From: Bacillota bacterium
GTDB taxonomy: Bacteria > Bacillota > Clostridia > Christensenellales > Aristaeellaceae
NCBI GenBank assembly: GCA_023459675.1
Contig: JAEWTC010000138.1
Coordinates: 1 to 64,000, forward strand
DNA length: 64,000 nt
Reading direction: 5' to 3'
Shown here: piece by piece, positions 45,723-54,711 of the stretch
Layout: the number at the start of each line of letters is the position of its first letter
How positions within the stretch are numbered: position 1 is the first letter of the stretch
Position numbers and translations under genes: made by a program
The notes under the pieces: generated by a model
Databases searched by the model: none
Told to the model about the DNA's origin: nothing
What the model saw: the letters and a program-made list of their open reading frames with translations, nothing else

Positions 45723-46357
45723 CCGACAGTCTCCTTGATGAAATTCCCGATGAACGAGCGGCGGTGTTCGGGGCAGGGGCCGAATGAACGCAGCGCCTCG
45801 ATATGTTCCTGCGTGCCGTATCCCTTGTTGCGGTCCAACCCGTACTGGGGATACAGCTCCGCATACCGGAGCATTTGGCGGTCGCGCGTAACCTTGGCCA
45901 CGATGCTTGCGGCTGCGATGGAATAACTGATTGAATCGCCGTGAACGATCGGCTTAGCCTGGTAGGGAAGGCTGAGATGGGTTACGGCGTCCACAAGGCA
46001 AAATGACGCGGGAATAGCGGACGCCGCACGCTGCATGGCAAGCCGGGTTGCGTTGAGGATATTCAGTTCGTCGATCTCCTGCGCGCTGGCCTCGCCGACT
46101 CCAACGGCGATCGCACATTGCATGATCTCTTCAAAAACCGCGTCGCGGCGGGCAGGCGACAGCTTTTTGGAATCGTCCACCCACGGCAGCACGGGCAGGC
46201 GCGGCATTATCACGCAGGCGGCGACAACGGGGCCTAAAAGCGGGCCGCGCCCCGCCTCGTCCATACCGGCCAGAGAAAAGCCGAACGCGTCCCAGTCACA
46301 ATCATGCCGGTACAGCGATTCCATTCTTCGCAGCCGGTTTGCGTTGGGCGCGGTCAT
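45719..46357 (-). CDS. rnhB: Ribonuclease HII
   Basis: 212 residues. Removes ribonucleotides from DNA and RNA-DNA hybrids. Catalytic motif GMDEAGRGPLLGPVVAA with the first Asp-Glu pair, DSKKLSPARR, the later LVDAVT and VAKVTRDR blocks. Overlaps both neighbours (ATGA) between rbgA and the giant glycosyltransferase. Confidence 0.97.
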   Translation of the reverse strand: MTAPNANRLRRMESLYRHDCDWDAFGFSLAGMDEAGRGPLLGPVVAACVIMPRLPVLPWVDDSKKLSPARRDAVFEEIMQCAIAVGVGEASAQEIDELNILNATRLAMQRAASAIPASFCLVDAVTHLSLPYQAKPIVHGDSISYSIAAASIVAKVTRDRQMLRYAELYPQYGLDRNKGYGTQEHIEALRSFGPCPEHRRSFIGNFIKETVG

Positions 46358-47220
46358 TGCCGCTGCCCTCCCTCGGCAGTCGATGGAGGTTGTTCCAGCG
46401 TGATGCGGCCCAATTTCCCGGCGCGGAACTCATCCAGAATCACAATGCTTGCGCGGTCATAATCCGGCACGCCGCCCTTTTGCAGAAAGCCGCGGCCGCG
46501 GCATACCTCTTCCAGCAGCGCCGCGCCCGTTGCATCGGGGTTCTTGATCTTAAAACGCTCGCAGGTGATTTCCCGCCGGTCTCGTAAAAGCTCGTACAAA
46601 AGGCGTATGCTCAGCTCCAGCTGATCGTAAACGGCATCCTTGATGGTGCCGATATAGGCCAGCCGGACGGCGGCCTTCTGGTCGCTGAGCTTGGGCCATA
46701 GCATGCCGGGCGTATCCAGAACTTCCAAATACGGGTTGACCTTCACCCATCGGTTTGCGCGGGTTACGCCGGGACGATCCCCCACTTCGGTGGTCGCGCT
46801 GCCCGTAAGCCGATTGATAAACGTGCTTTTCCCAACGTTGGGCACGCCCACAACCATCGCGCGGAGCGTTTTTTGGATGCCGCGCCGCTCGGCCCGCTCG
46901 TAAAACTCCTTGGCCGCCTGATCCATCAATTCCCGCGCGCGCCTGGTTTTCTGCGCGGAAGTATCGTACGCCATCGCCTGTATTCCAAGGCTCGCAAAAT
47001 AGGTTAACCAGCGGGCTGTCGCTTCCCCATCCGCAAGATCCGCCTTGCACAGCATCAGCATTCTATGTTTTCCGGCGAGCAGCCGGTCCAGATCCGGATT
47101 GCGGCTGGAAAGCGGAATGCGCGCATCGCAAAGCTCAACGGCAATATCCGTTTTGGACAGCTGCTGGGCAAGCAAACGCTTCGCCTTGGCCATATGGCCC
47201 GGGTACCACTGTATTTCCAA
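46354..47220 (-). CDS. rbgA: Ribosome biogenesis GTPase RbgA (YlqF)
   Basis: 288 residues. Circularly permuted GTPase for late 50S assembly: G4-like CKADLADGEA comes before G1 VGVPNVGKSTFINRL and G3 DTPGMLWPK. The start is TTG 47220, needed to keep the conserved N-terminal QWYPGHMAKAKR; the next ATG (47193) would remove it. AAGGGGG precedes the TTG. First gene of the rbgA-to-hslU operon. Confidence 0.95.
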   Translation of the reverse strand: MEIQWYPGHMAKAKRLLAQQLSKTDIAVELCDARIPLSSRNPDLDRLLAGKHRMLMLCKADLADGEATARWLTYFASLGIQAMAYDTSAQKTRRARELMDQAAKEFYERAERRGIQKTLRAMVVGVPNVGKSTFINRLTGSATTEVGDRPGVTRANRWVKVNPYLEVLDTPGMLWPKLSDQKAAVRLAYIGTIKDAVYDQLELSIRLLYELLRDRREITCERFKIKNPDATGAALLEEVCRGRGFLQKGGVPDYDRASIVILDEFRAGKLGRITLEQPPSTAEGGQRQ

Positions 47221-47259
47221 AAGGGGCGCCCCCTTTCTGCGATTTTATAGGTTGTGCTT

Positions 47260-47288
47260 ATTAAAACACCGATTGGACTAAATAGCAA
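47260..47288 (-). promoter_or_regulatory. Promoter of the rbgA operon
   Basis: Minus strand: TTGCTA (47288-47283), 17-bp spacer, TTTAAT (47265-47260), 40 bp before the TTG start. Moderate match; it would drive the whole rbgA-to-hslU run. Confidence 0.45.
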
Positions 47289-47316
47289 GAAGCCGCGTCC
47301 ATTGTTACAAAACCCT

Positions 47317-47364
47317 GCCGCCGTTCCCGCGCAACGTTTTCAAGCGCAGCGGGTATACGGCGGC
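47317..47364. other. Nested inverted repeat between rmuC and rbgA
   Basis: Arms GCCGCCGT (47317-47324) and ACGGCGGC (47357-47364) enclose CCCGC/GCGGG. On the minus strand it is followed only by AGGGTTTTG, so it may be a weak terminator for rmuC. Confidence 0.45.
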
Positions 47365-47394
47365 TGTTCGCGTTTTTCTTAAGCATTTCTCGTT

Positions 47395-48792
47395 TTAATC
47401 GTTTTCCGTGTTCCCGGCGTCGTCTTCCGCCTGGTTTTCGTCTGCAGCATCGTCCGGCTCACCCAGCATTTTCCTGGTTTCGACGTCGTCCAGGGATTCC
47501 ACCCCGCGCAGCTTGCGCTCAATGCTGCGGGTACGCACAAATGCGCTTTCGATATTGGTGCTCGCCTGGCGGAGTTTCTCCTGTGTTTTCTGCAGTACCT
47601 GCGAGAAGAGGCCGAAATCGCTCTTCACGGCGCCCAGCAGCCGCCAGACCTCCGCCGAGCGCTTCTCAATCGCCAGCGTCCGAAAGCCCATATGCAGGCT
47701 GTTGAGCATCGCCATCAGCGTACTCGGCCCGGAAACGATCACGCGCAGTTCCCGCTGAATGCCCTCCACCAGCTCCGAATTGCGCACGACCTCGGCATAG
47801 AGGCTTTCCATCGGCAGGAACATGATGGCAAAATCCGTCGTAAACGGCGGTTCGATATATTTCACCGCAATGCGCTTGGCCTCGACCTTCACCGCGTTTA
47901 CCAGCGCAACGCGCGCCGCCTCGGTCTGTTCGGCGTCGCCCCGTTCGCTGGCTTCGGCAAGCCGGGCAAAATCCTCCTGCGGAAATTTGCTGTCGATGGG
48001 CAGGTAAACCGGGGTTTCACCGTCCTTGCCGGGCAGGCATACCGCAAACTCCACGCGTTCCGCAGAGCCGGGCCGCACCTGTACATTGGTTTGGTATTGC
48101 GCGGTGGTCAGCACCTCGCTCAAGAGGTTCCCAAGCTGAATTTCCCCCCACACGCCGCGCCGCTTCACGTTGCCGAGCACCCGTTTCAAATCGCCCACGC
48201 CTTCGGCAAGCCGGTGCACCTCGCCCAGCGATTTGTACACCTGCTCCAGCCTGTCGCTGACCTGGGTAAAGCTCTCCGCAAGGCGTTTATTAAGGGTATC
48301 CTGCAGTTTTTCGTCTACGGTCTTGCGCATCTCGTCCAGCTTCTTCTCGTTGTCGGTGCGCATTTCCGTGATGGATTTCTCGATCATCTCCCGCATCTTC
48401 TCGGTGCGGGTTTCGTTCTTGGCCAGCTCCTGCTCCAGCGTTTTATCAATGGTCTGCATGCGCAGTTCGAATTTGGCGAGGCTTTCCTCCGTAAAGGAAT
48501 ACATGCGCCCCTGCCGCTGTTCCTGCGCGGAGAACTGGTTCACCTGATACTCGGCGTTGCGGTTTAAGCTATTGGCAAAGCCCTCGTTCATCGTATGCAG
48601 GGTGCGCAGCAACTCTTCCCGCTGGCGCAGGCCTTCCTCGCTGAGGGTTGCCTGCAGCGCGCGCAGGCCGTACTCAAGCGTTCCGTTTTCCCCGCGTCTT
48701 GCGCGAAGCAGCAGCAGAATGGCAACCGCCAGCACGCACAGCAGGGCGGTCATCCCAAGCAGCAGCCACTGCCATAATTCCCATTGGGGCAT
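47395..48792 (-). CDS. rmuC: DNA recombination protein RmuC homologue
   Basis: 465 residues from ATG 48792, which has GGAGGG eight bases upstream. N-terminal membrane anchor (about 4-28, WELWQWLLLGMTALLCVLAV), a long coiled coil (about 45-185), then the RmuC nuclease-like domain (VKRRGVWGEIQLGNLLSEVL, FAVCLPGKDGETPVYLPIDS). RmuC limits inversions at repeats in E. coli. Follows recR by 13 bp. Acidic C-terminus. Confidence 0.95.
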   Translation of the reverse strand: MPQWELWQWLLLGMTALLCVLAVAILLLLRARRGENGTLEYGLRALQATLSEEGLRQREELLRTLHTMNEGFANSLNRNAEYQVNQFSAQEQRQGRMYSFTEESLAKFELRMQTIDKTLEQELAKNETRTEKMREMIEKSITEMRTDNEKKLDEMRKTVDEKLQDTLNKRLAESFTQVSDRLEQVYKSLGEVHRLAEGVGDLKRVLGNVKRRGVWGEIQLGNLLSEVLTTAQYQTNVQVRPGSAERVEFAVCLPGKDGETPVYLPIDSKFPQEDFARLAEASERGDAEQTEAARVALVNAVKVEAKRIAVKYIEPPFTTDFAIMFLPMESLYAEVVRNSELVEGIQRELRVIVSGPSTLMAMLNSLHMGFRTLAIEKRSAEVWRLLGAVKSDFGLFSQVLQKTQEKLRQASTNIESAFVRTRSIERKLRGVESLDDVETRKMLGEPDDAADENQAEDDAGNTEND

Positions 48793-48805
48793 GTCTGTCC
48801 CTCCG

Positions 48806-49405
48806 CTATATCTCCCGCCGGCCTTCCATGGCCTTGGCAAGGGTGATTTCATCCGCATATTCCAGATCGCTGCCGACCGGTACGCCGTGGGCGATCCGTG
48901 TAACCAGAACGCCCATGGGCTTAATCAACCGCGCGATGTAACTTGCCGTCGCTTCGCCTTCGATGTCCGGGTTGGTTGCGAGGATCACCTCGTGTACGGA
49001 ACCGTCCGCCAGTCGTTTCAGCAGTTCTTGAATCCGAATATCGTCGGGGCCGATCCCCTCCATGGGCGAAAGCGTGCCCTGCAGCACGTGGTACAGGCCT
49101 TCATAGTTGCGCATACGTTCGATGGCCGCCACGTCGCGCGGATCGCGCACGACGCAGATCTGCCCGTTATGCCGCTGCACATCCGCGCAAAGCTCGCACA
49201 GTTCGGTCACGGCATAATTCCCGCACACCGAGCAGTAGCGGATCTCCTTGCGCCCCTGATAAATAGCCGAGGCCAGTTCGCGAACGTCTTCCAGATCCAT
49301 GGATATAATATGATAGGCCAGCCGCTGGGCGCTCTTTTGGCCGATACTGGGTAGCCTGGACAGCTGCGCCACCATCCGTGAGATGGGCTCAAGCGGTTTA
49401 GCCAT
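48806..49405 (-). CDS. recR: Recombination protein RecR
   Basis: 199 residues. HhH N-terminus LPSIGQKSAQRLAYHII, C4 zinc finger (CSVCGNYAVTELCELC), Toprim domain with ICVVRDPRDVAAIER and ATNPDIEGEATA. Acts with RecO/RecF in gap repair. 3 bp from ybaB. Confidence 0.98.
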   Translation of the reverse strand: MAKPLEPISRMVAQLSRLPSIGQKSAQRLAYHIISMDLEDVRELASAIYQGRKEIRYCSVCGNYAVTELCELCADVQRHNGQICVVRDPRDVAAIERMRNYEGLYHVLQGTLSPMEGIGPDDIRIQELLKRLADGSVHEVILATNPDIEGEATASYIARLIKPMGVLVTRIAHGVPVGSDLEYADEITLAKAMEGRREI

Positions 49406-49408
49406 AAA

Positions 49409-49750
49409 TCAGAACATGCCTCCCATACCCGGCGACAGCTTGCCAAGCTCACGCTCCTTGGCTTCCTGGCCGAGGCGCAGGGCTTCGTTGACGGCAGCGA
49501 GGACCATGTCCTGCAATATCTCCACGTCTTCCGGGTCCACGCATTCAGGGTTGATAACGATGGATTTGAGCGCTCCCTTACCAGACGCGGTCACGGTAAC
49601 CATACCGCCGCCCGCCTGCGCGGAATACTCGCGCTCGTCCAGCTCCTGCTGCGTTTTCGCCATCTGCTCCTGCAGCTTCTGCGCCTGGCGCATCAGCTGC
49701 TGCATATTGCCCCCGCCGCCTCCAAAACCGCCGAATTGTTGTCTGGCCAT
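49409..49750 (-). CDS. YbaB/EbfC nucleoid-associated protein
   Basis: 113 residues. Gly/Gln-rich N-terminus, then MRQAQKLQEQMAKTQQELDE, GGGMVTVTASGKGALKSIVI and the C-terminal helix. Binds DNA as a dimer. AGGAGG precedes the ATG; 3 bp from recR, the standard ybaB-recR pair. dnaX, the usual upstream partner, is not here. Confidence 0.96.
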   Translation of the reverse strand: MARQQFGGFGGGGGNMQQLMRQAQKLQEQMAKTQQELDEREYSAQAGGGMVTVTASGKGALKSIVINPECVDPEDVEILQDMVLAAVNEALRLGQEAKERELGKLSPGMGGMF

Positions 49751-49760
49751 GTCGATCCTC

Positions 49761-50513
49761 CTATGCTTTCTTTATGCCGACCATATGCAGATTGCCGGAG
49801 ACCCCGGTCAGGCGTACGGCCGGTAAGCCTTCACGTTCCGATTGTTCCACGTCTTCGATCGTCTTGCGGCCGCTGACGGTACGCATGGAAATGCGAACCG
49901 CGTCCACCTGCGTATACACTTTATAATCGCCGGAAACCGTGCGAAGGTCCATAAGCTCGAACGACGATTGTGCACGCAGCTCCATATTCCCGCTGACGGT
50001 CGTCATCCGGTAGCTGCGCGCTGAAACGTCCGTCAGCGTAACCTCGCTGCCAACCGTCCGCACGGTAAGCCAGTCCGACAGCAGCTGTTCGCCGCGGATC
50101 TTGCCAGCGGTTGTTTTCAGCGCCAGTTTCCCGGCGGTCATTTTCTGCGCCTTCAGGTCTCCTGAGATCGTTTCCAGTTCGATCACCGAGCCGCCGAGGC
50201 CGCGCGCCACAATCAACCCGCTGATCGTATTGGCGTGAATCGTTTGGTCCCAGGCTTTGGGAACGCGCACGCACAGTTCCAGCCAGTGCCCGCGCGTGAT
50301 ATCCAGCGAGGTGCCCAAGCCGTACTGCGGCTGTTCGATGAACAGCTCGCCTTCCTTCACCGCCGCGTGCAGGCTGTCCACGGTATGCGCGTCGCCGGAG
50401 ACGATCACCTGAATCTGCTCCACGTCGTCGGAGTAGATCTCCAGCTGTGCCCATCCCAAGCGTATGGTGATATCGGTTAAACCCGCAATCGGAAAATTCA
50501 CGTTCTGTTCCAT
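49761..50513 (-). CDS. DUF4097 family beta-strand repeat protein
   Basis: 250 residues of beta-helix-like repeats typical of DUF4097/adhesin-like proteins: TISGLIVARGLGGSVIELET, TTAGKIRGEQLLSDWLTVRT, TTVSGNMELRAQ, RTVSGDYKVYTQ. No signal peptide or membrane segment, which suggests a cytoplasmic scaffold or sensor. Role unknown. First gene of the ybaB-recR-rmuC run, 10 bp upstream of ybaB. Confidence 0.88.
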   Translation of the reverse strand: MEQNVNFPIAGLTDITIRLGWAQLEIYSDDVEQIQVIVSGDAHTVDSLHAAVKEGELFIEQPQYGLGTSLDITRGHWLELCVRVPKAWDQTIHANTISGLIVARGLGGSVIELETISGDLKAQKMTAGKLALKTTAGKIRGEQLLSDWLTVRTVGSEVTLTDVSARSYRMTTVSGNMELRAQSSFELMDLRTVSGDYKVYTQVDAVRISMRTVSGRKTIEDVEQSEREGLPAVRLTGVSGNLHMVGIKKA

Positions 50514-50578
50514 AAGTATCCGTCACCGCTTTCTTCCTTGCCGAAACGTACGCCGTGTGATTCGTTTCCTATCCATTC

Positions 50579-50606
50579 AGTATACAGGAATCTGCTAAAA
50601 AATCAA
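50579..50606 (-). promoter_or_regulatory. Promoter of the DUF4097-ybaB-recR-rmuC operon
   Basis: Minus strand: TTGATT (50606-50601), 16-bp spacer, TATACT (50584-50579), 66 bp before the ATG. Confidence 0.6.
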
Positions 50607-50683
50607 TGCGAACGATCGGCCCGCGCGCATGGATGCCGCCCGAAAAAACCGGCGCGCGGGGTTTTTAGCGGGATGCTGCCGTG

Positions 50684-50712
50684 TTTCCAAAGCGTTGTAT
50701 TTATGGTATATT
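50684..50712 (+). promoter_or_regulatory. Promoter of the Big_2 protein gene
   Basis: TTTCCA (50684-50689), 17-bp spacer, TATATT (50707-50712) with a TGG extended -10, 40 bp before ATG 50753. Confidence 0.6.
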
Positions 50713-50752
50713 GAACAAGGTTTCCGTGATAGCCGGATGGAGGGTAAAGAGA

Positions 50753-52504
50753 ATGAAAAAGTGGGTTGCAGGCGTTCTGATCGTCTGTATTCTGGTTTTA
50801 TCGAGCATCGCCGCGCTGGCCGCAGACGCCGCGCTTACGTTGAACCGCGACAGCCTTACGCTATCCGTAGGGCGTTATACAACCGTACATACTTCCGTGA
50901 TCCCCGCGGGCGCGCTGCGCGAAGGCGCGTCCTACTCTGTAAGCGATACGAGCATCGCCTCCGTGGACCAAAACGGCAAGGTGCGCGGCCTGAAGGCCGG
51001 CGAATGCACGCTTACCGCCGTCAGCCTGTACGATTCTTCCGTCAGCGTAACCATTCCGCTGTATATCGTCGTTCCCGTGAAGGACATCCAGATTACGGCC
51101 CCAGAGACCGGCGTTGTGGTCGGCAGCACGCTGCAATTATCCGTAACCTACACCCCGGCGGACGCAACGAATACCGGCGTCGTTTTTACATCCTCCGATG
51201 AAAGCATCCTGACCGTAACCGGGGACGGCCTGGTAACGGGGCTTCAGCGCGGCAAAGCCACCGTGAAGGCGGTGACTTTGGACGGGCGTACGTCGGATAC
51301 GCTTCGCATCACCGTAAAGCAGAAACCCGACAGCGTTACCGTTGCCCCGGAAACCCTTACGTTGGCCGAAGGGAAAACCGGGCAGCTGAAAGCCGCCGTC
51401 CTGCCCAAAACGGCGGATGACAAAACCGTGCTTTGGACGTCGGCAGACCCGGGCGTCGCCACCGTATCGGACCGCGGCGTTGTGACCGGCGTACGGCTCG
51501 GCAGCACCGTGATTACGGCGGTATGCAAGGATAACGCGGCCGCCGCGTTCAGCATACCCATAAACGTTACGAAGCTTGCTTCCGGCGTTTCGTTCGATCA
51601 AGCCGAGTATGAGGTTGTGCTGGGCCAAAGCCTGACCCTTAGCCATACGGTTTCCCCGGAAACGACGTCCAACCAGGCCGTAACGTACAAGATCAGCAAC
51701 TCCCGCGTCGCAACCGTGGATGCAAACGGCATGGTGACCGCGAAAAAGGGCGGCACAGCAACCGTGACCATCACCACCGCGGACGGGAGCAAAAAGAGCG
51801 CGACCGCGAAAATCAAGGTGCTGGTTCCCGTAACGGGCGTCCATTACAACCGCTCCGATATCCGCGTTGGGCAAAGCTATTACGCGCACGTTACAGCCGC
51901 GCTGGAGCCTGCCGACGCAACCGACACCCGCATGAGCTGGACGGTTGCCGACCCCGGGATTGCCACCGTGGAGGGCGATACCAACACGGTAAAAATTACG
52001 GGCGGCGAGGACTGGGGCCGCACGACGGTCACCGGCGTAACCGTGGACGGCGGATACTCCGTGTCGTTCTTCGTCAACGTCGGTTCGCTCTACCGCGCGA
52101 TTGGGATCCGCAATCTGGAGATCCGAAGCGGTCAGCCCTACATCGTGCTGCGCAACAATTCCGATATGAACATCACGCAGGTTCGCTTCACCCTTCGCGG
52201 TTTGGACGCGGCGCTCCACCCCGTGCAGATGAGCACGACAGGCGACTTTTATACCCTGTTTGGCACCTATGACCTGCCGCTTTACGCCATGGAGCAAACG
52301 CAGTACGACCTGTTCAGCTACTTTGCGCCCAGCCTGTTCCCCAATCTGGCCTACCTGCAGCTTACGATTACCGGCTGGAGCACCGACACGGGGTATTTCG
52401 ATTCCAACGGCACGCTGCAATATGCATATGCCATTGAGGACGACCGCCAGCCGCAATCCGTATATCCGGCAAACACCGATCCGGCATTGTTCGCGCCCGT
52501 ATGA
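50753..52504 (+). CDS. Secreted protein with five Big_2 (bacterial Ig-like) domains
   Basis: 583 residues from ATG 50753 (GGAGGG eight bases upstream). Signal peptide 1-24 (MKKWVAGVLIVCILVLSSIA then ALA). Five Big_2 domains occupy about 25-450, each with the SVSDTSIASVD/NGKVRGLKAGECTLTA-like pattern (for example TSADPGVATVSDRG, ISNSRVATVDANGMVTAKKG). A ~130-residue C-terminal domain (RAIGIRNLEIRSGQPYIVL onward) lacks any anchor, so the protein is probably released or bound non-covalently. Its stop overlaps rarA (ATGA), an unusual partner for a surface protein. Confidence 0.9.
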   Translation: MKKWVAGVLIVCILVLSSIAALAADAALTLNRDSLTLSVGRYTTVHTSVIPAGALREGASYSVSDTSIASVDQNGKVRGLKAGECTLTAVSLYDSSVSVTIPLYIVVPVKDIQITAPETGVVVGSTLQLSVTYTPADATNTGVVFTSSDESILTVTGDGLVTGLQRGKATVKAVTLDGRTSDTLRITVKQKPDSVTVAPETLTLAEGKTGQLKAAVLPKTADDKTVLWTSADPGVATVSDRGVVTGVRLGSTVITAVCKDNAAAAFSIPINVTKLASGVSFDQAEYEVVLGQSLTLSHTVSPETTSNQAVTYKISNSRVATVDANGMVTAKKGGTATVTITTADGSKKSATAKIKVLVPVTGVHYNRSDIRVGQSYYAHVTAALEPADATDTRMSWTVADPGIATVEGDTNTVKITGGEDWGRTTVTGVTVDGGYSVSFFVNVGSLYRAIGIRNLEIRSGQPYIVLRNNSDMNITQVRFTLRGLDAALHPVQMSTTGDFYTLFGTYDLPLYAMEQTQYDLFSYFAPSLFPNLAYLQLTITGWSTDTGYFDSNGTLQYAYAIEDDRQPQSVYPANTDPALFAPV

Positions 52505-53832
52505 ACAATTTCGATCAGCAAACCCTGTGGAACACCATAGACCAGAGCCCAACGCAAGCGCCTTTGGCGGACCGCATGCGCCCGCGCACGCTGGAAGAAT
52601 TCGTTGGGCAGGATGAGCTTGTGGGCGAAGGACGGCTGCTGCGCCGCGCCATCATGGCGGACAAGCTGCAGTCCAGCATCTTCTGGGGGCCGCCCGGAAG
52701 CGGTAAAACGTCGCTTGCGCATATCATCGCCGGAATGACGGGCAGCGAGTTTGTGAAGCTGAACGCCGTAACCAGCGGCGTTGCGGATGTGCGCAAGGTG
52801 CTCAAGGAAGCCGAGGAACGCCGCATTCGCATAGGAAAAGCCACCTACCTGCTTTTGGACGAATGCCACCGGTGGTCTAAGGCGCAGAGTGATTCCATAT
52901 TACCCGCCATCGAATCGGGCCTGATCCGCTTTATCGGTTCCACGACGGAAAACCCGATGATCAGCATGACGCCCGCCATTGTGAGCCGCTGCCGCATATT
53001 CGCGTTCAAGCCCCTGACGGCGGACGATATCCTGGCCGCACTTGCGCGCGCGCTGCAGGACAAGGAACGCGGCTACGGGCGTTACCGGGTGGAGTGCGGC
53101 GAAGGAGCGCTTCGCTATATCGCGCATATGTCCAACGGCGACGTGCGTACGGCGCTTTCGGCGCTGGAGCTTGCGTTTCTTACCACGGCGGAGGACGCCC
53201 AGGGCGTGAAGCATATCTCGCTTTCGGCCGCGCAGGAAAGCGTGCAAAAGCCGGTTCTCAAATTTGATGAATCCATGTATTATGATATGATCTCCGCGTT
53301 TATCAAAAGCATGCGCGGCAGCGATCCGGATGCGGCGCTTCTCTGGTTCTCGCGGATGATTTATGCCGGGGTGGATCCGCGGATCATCGTACGCAGGATT
53401 ATCGTGCATGCCAGCGAGGACGTAGGGCTTGCCGATCCCGTGGCGATGCTCCAGGCGCACGCGGCGTGGAACGCGCTGGAGAGCGTGGGCATGCCCGAAG
53501 CCCGTATACCCATCGCGCAGGCGATCCTGGCCATTTGCATGGCCGAAAAGAGCAACAGCGTGGTCACGGCGCTTGCCCAGGCGCAGGAGGACGCGGAAAA
53601 CGGCGATTATCAGGCGGTTCCGGCGCCGCTGCGCGATCAAAGTTACGTTCCGGCAAACGAGAAGAATTTTGATTACCGTTACCCGCATGAATTTCCAGAG
53701 CATTTCGTAAAACAAAACTATATGCCCAAGGGATTTGAAAACCGCGTATACTACAAACCGAGCGAACAGGGAAACGAAGCGAAGCTCAAGGCACGCCTGG
53801 AGCGCAGATTTGGCAGGGAGAAGAAGACATGA
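52501..53832 (+). CDS. rarA: Replication-associated recombination protein RarA (MgsA) ATPase
   Basis: 443 residues. AAA+ clamp-loader-like ATPase acting at stalled forks. ADRMRPRTLEEFVGQDELVG, Walker A FWGPPGSGKTSLAH, Walker B YLLLDECHRWSKAQ, sensor 1 FIGSTTENP; C-terminal tetramerisation region with MGSDPD-like SMRGSDPDAALLWFSRM and YMPKGFENRVYY. Walker B reads DECH. Translationally coupled to the Big_2 gene and to the kinase. Confidence 0.97.
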   Translation: MNNFDQQTLWNTIDQSPTQAPLADRMRPRTLEEFVGQDELVGEGRLLRRAIMADKLQSSIFWGPPGSGKTSLAHIIAGMTGSEFVKLNAVTSGVADVRKVLKEAEERRIRIGKATYLLLDECHRWSKAQSDSILPAIESGLIRFIGSTTENPMISMTPAIVSRCRIFAFKPLTADDILAALARALQDKERGYGRYRVECGEGALRYIAHMSNGDVRTALSALELAFLTTAEDAQGVKHISLSAAQESVQKPVLKFDESMYYDMISAFIKSMRGSDPDAALLWFSRMIYAGVDPRIIVRRIIVHASEDVGLADPVAMLQAHAAWNALESVGMPEARIPIAQAILAICMAEKSNSVVTALAQAQEDAENGDYQAVPAPLRDQSYVPANEKNFDYRYPHEFPEHFVKQNYMPKGFENRVYYKPSEQGNEAKLKARLERRFGREKKT

Positions 53833-54710
53833 ACCGACGCAAACCCACCAAACAGATCGACATCAGCAAAACGTCTTTGTACGCTGTCATTGTCAACGTG
53901 TCCGAAATCGTAGTTCTGTTGGGTTTCGTCGCCTATACGGCCTTCACCGGCATCACGCCGCTCAACCGGGATTTCATCCAGTGGATCGCGGTCATCGTGG
54001 GGCTTGTGGCAAGCTGGGGCGCGTTTCTGGATATCCGTGAAGCGTTGGTCGCGCGCCGGAGACAGCAACAGATTATCGGCCTGGAGCTTTCCAACACGCA
54101 GATGGATGACCTGAACCATACGCTGCGCGCGCAGCGGCATGACTTCCTCAACCATCTGCAGGTTGTGTACAGCTTGATGGAAATGAACGAGTACGCAGAG
54201 GCGACGGATTATCTGGAAAAGGTGTACGGGGAAATCCGTTCCGTATCCACCTTCCTGTCAACGCGCTCCACGGCGGTCAACGCGTTGCTGAAAGTGAAGG
54301 CGGGCGCCTGCGCGCAGGATCAAATCGACTTAACGATGGACATCAAAAGCCCGCTGGACGGCATGACGATACCGGCGTGGGAGCTGTGCCGGGTTCTCGG
54401 CAATTTGTTCGACAACGCGATCGATGCGGCCAAACACGCGGAGAAACCGCGGATCAGCCTCTCCATCGCGGAGGATATCCGCTCCTACCTGTTCACAATC
54501 GAAAACAACGGCGCGACCATCCCGGAGGACATGCTTGGCTCGGTGTTCGAGGTCGGCGTCAGCACGAAGGGCGAAAACCGCGGTATGGGCCTATCCATCG
54601 TCAGAAGCACGCTGGCGCCATACGGCGGCACGGTCTGCTGCGAAAGCGGGGACGGACTCACCCGTTTCTTTGTAACGCTTCCCAAAACGGCGCAGAAGGA
54701 GGAAGCATAA
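53829..54710 (+). CDS. Spo0B-type sensor histidine kinase, orphan
   Basis: 293 residues. Two membrane helices (about 16-40 and 50-68), a short helix, then the Spo0B-like phospho-acceptor RAQRHDFLNHLQVVYSLMEM with His104, and a GHKL ATPase (GNLFDNAIDAAKHA, FEVGVSTKGENRGMGLSIVR). The H-box type is that of the Spo0B/CitA/AgrC branch. No sensor domain and no response regulator gene adjoin it. ATG overlaps the rarA stop, and a flippase follows 1 bp after its own stop. It might control the surface-glycan genes downstream, which is only an inference. Confidence 0.88.
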   Translation: MNRRKPTKQIDISKTSLYAVIVNVSEIVVLLGFVAYTAFTGITPLNRDFIQWIAVIVGLVASWGAFLDIREALVARRRQQQIIGLELSNTQMDDLNHTLRAQRHDFLNHLQVVYSLMEMNEYAEATDYLEKVYGEIRSVSTFLSTRSTAVNALLKVKAGACAQDQIDLTMDIKSPLDGMTIPAWELCRVLGNLFDNAIDAAKHAEKPRISLSIAEDIRSYLFTIENNGATIPEDMLGSVFEVGVSTKGENRGMGLSIVRSTLAPYGGTVCCESGDGLTRFFVTLPKTAQKEEA

Positions 54711-54711
54711 C

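Noticed and set aside
51137..52552. 471-codon open frame on the minus strand
   Set aside because: Antisense to the Big_2 repeats; repetitive composition explains the lack of stops.
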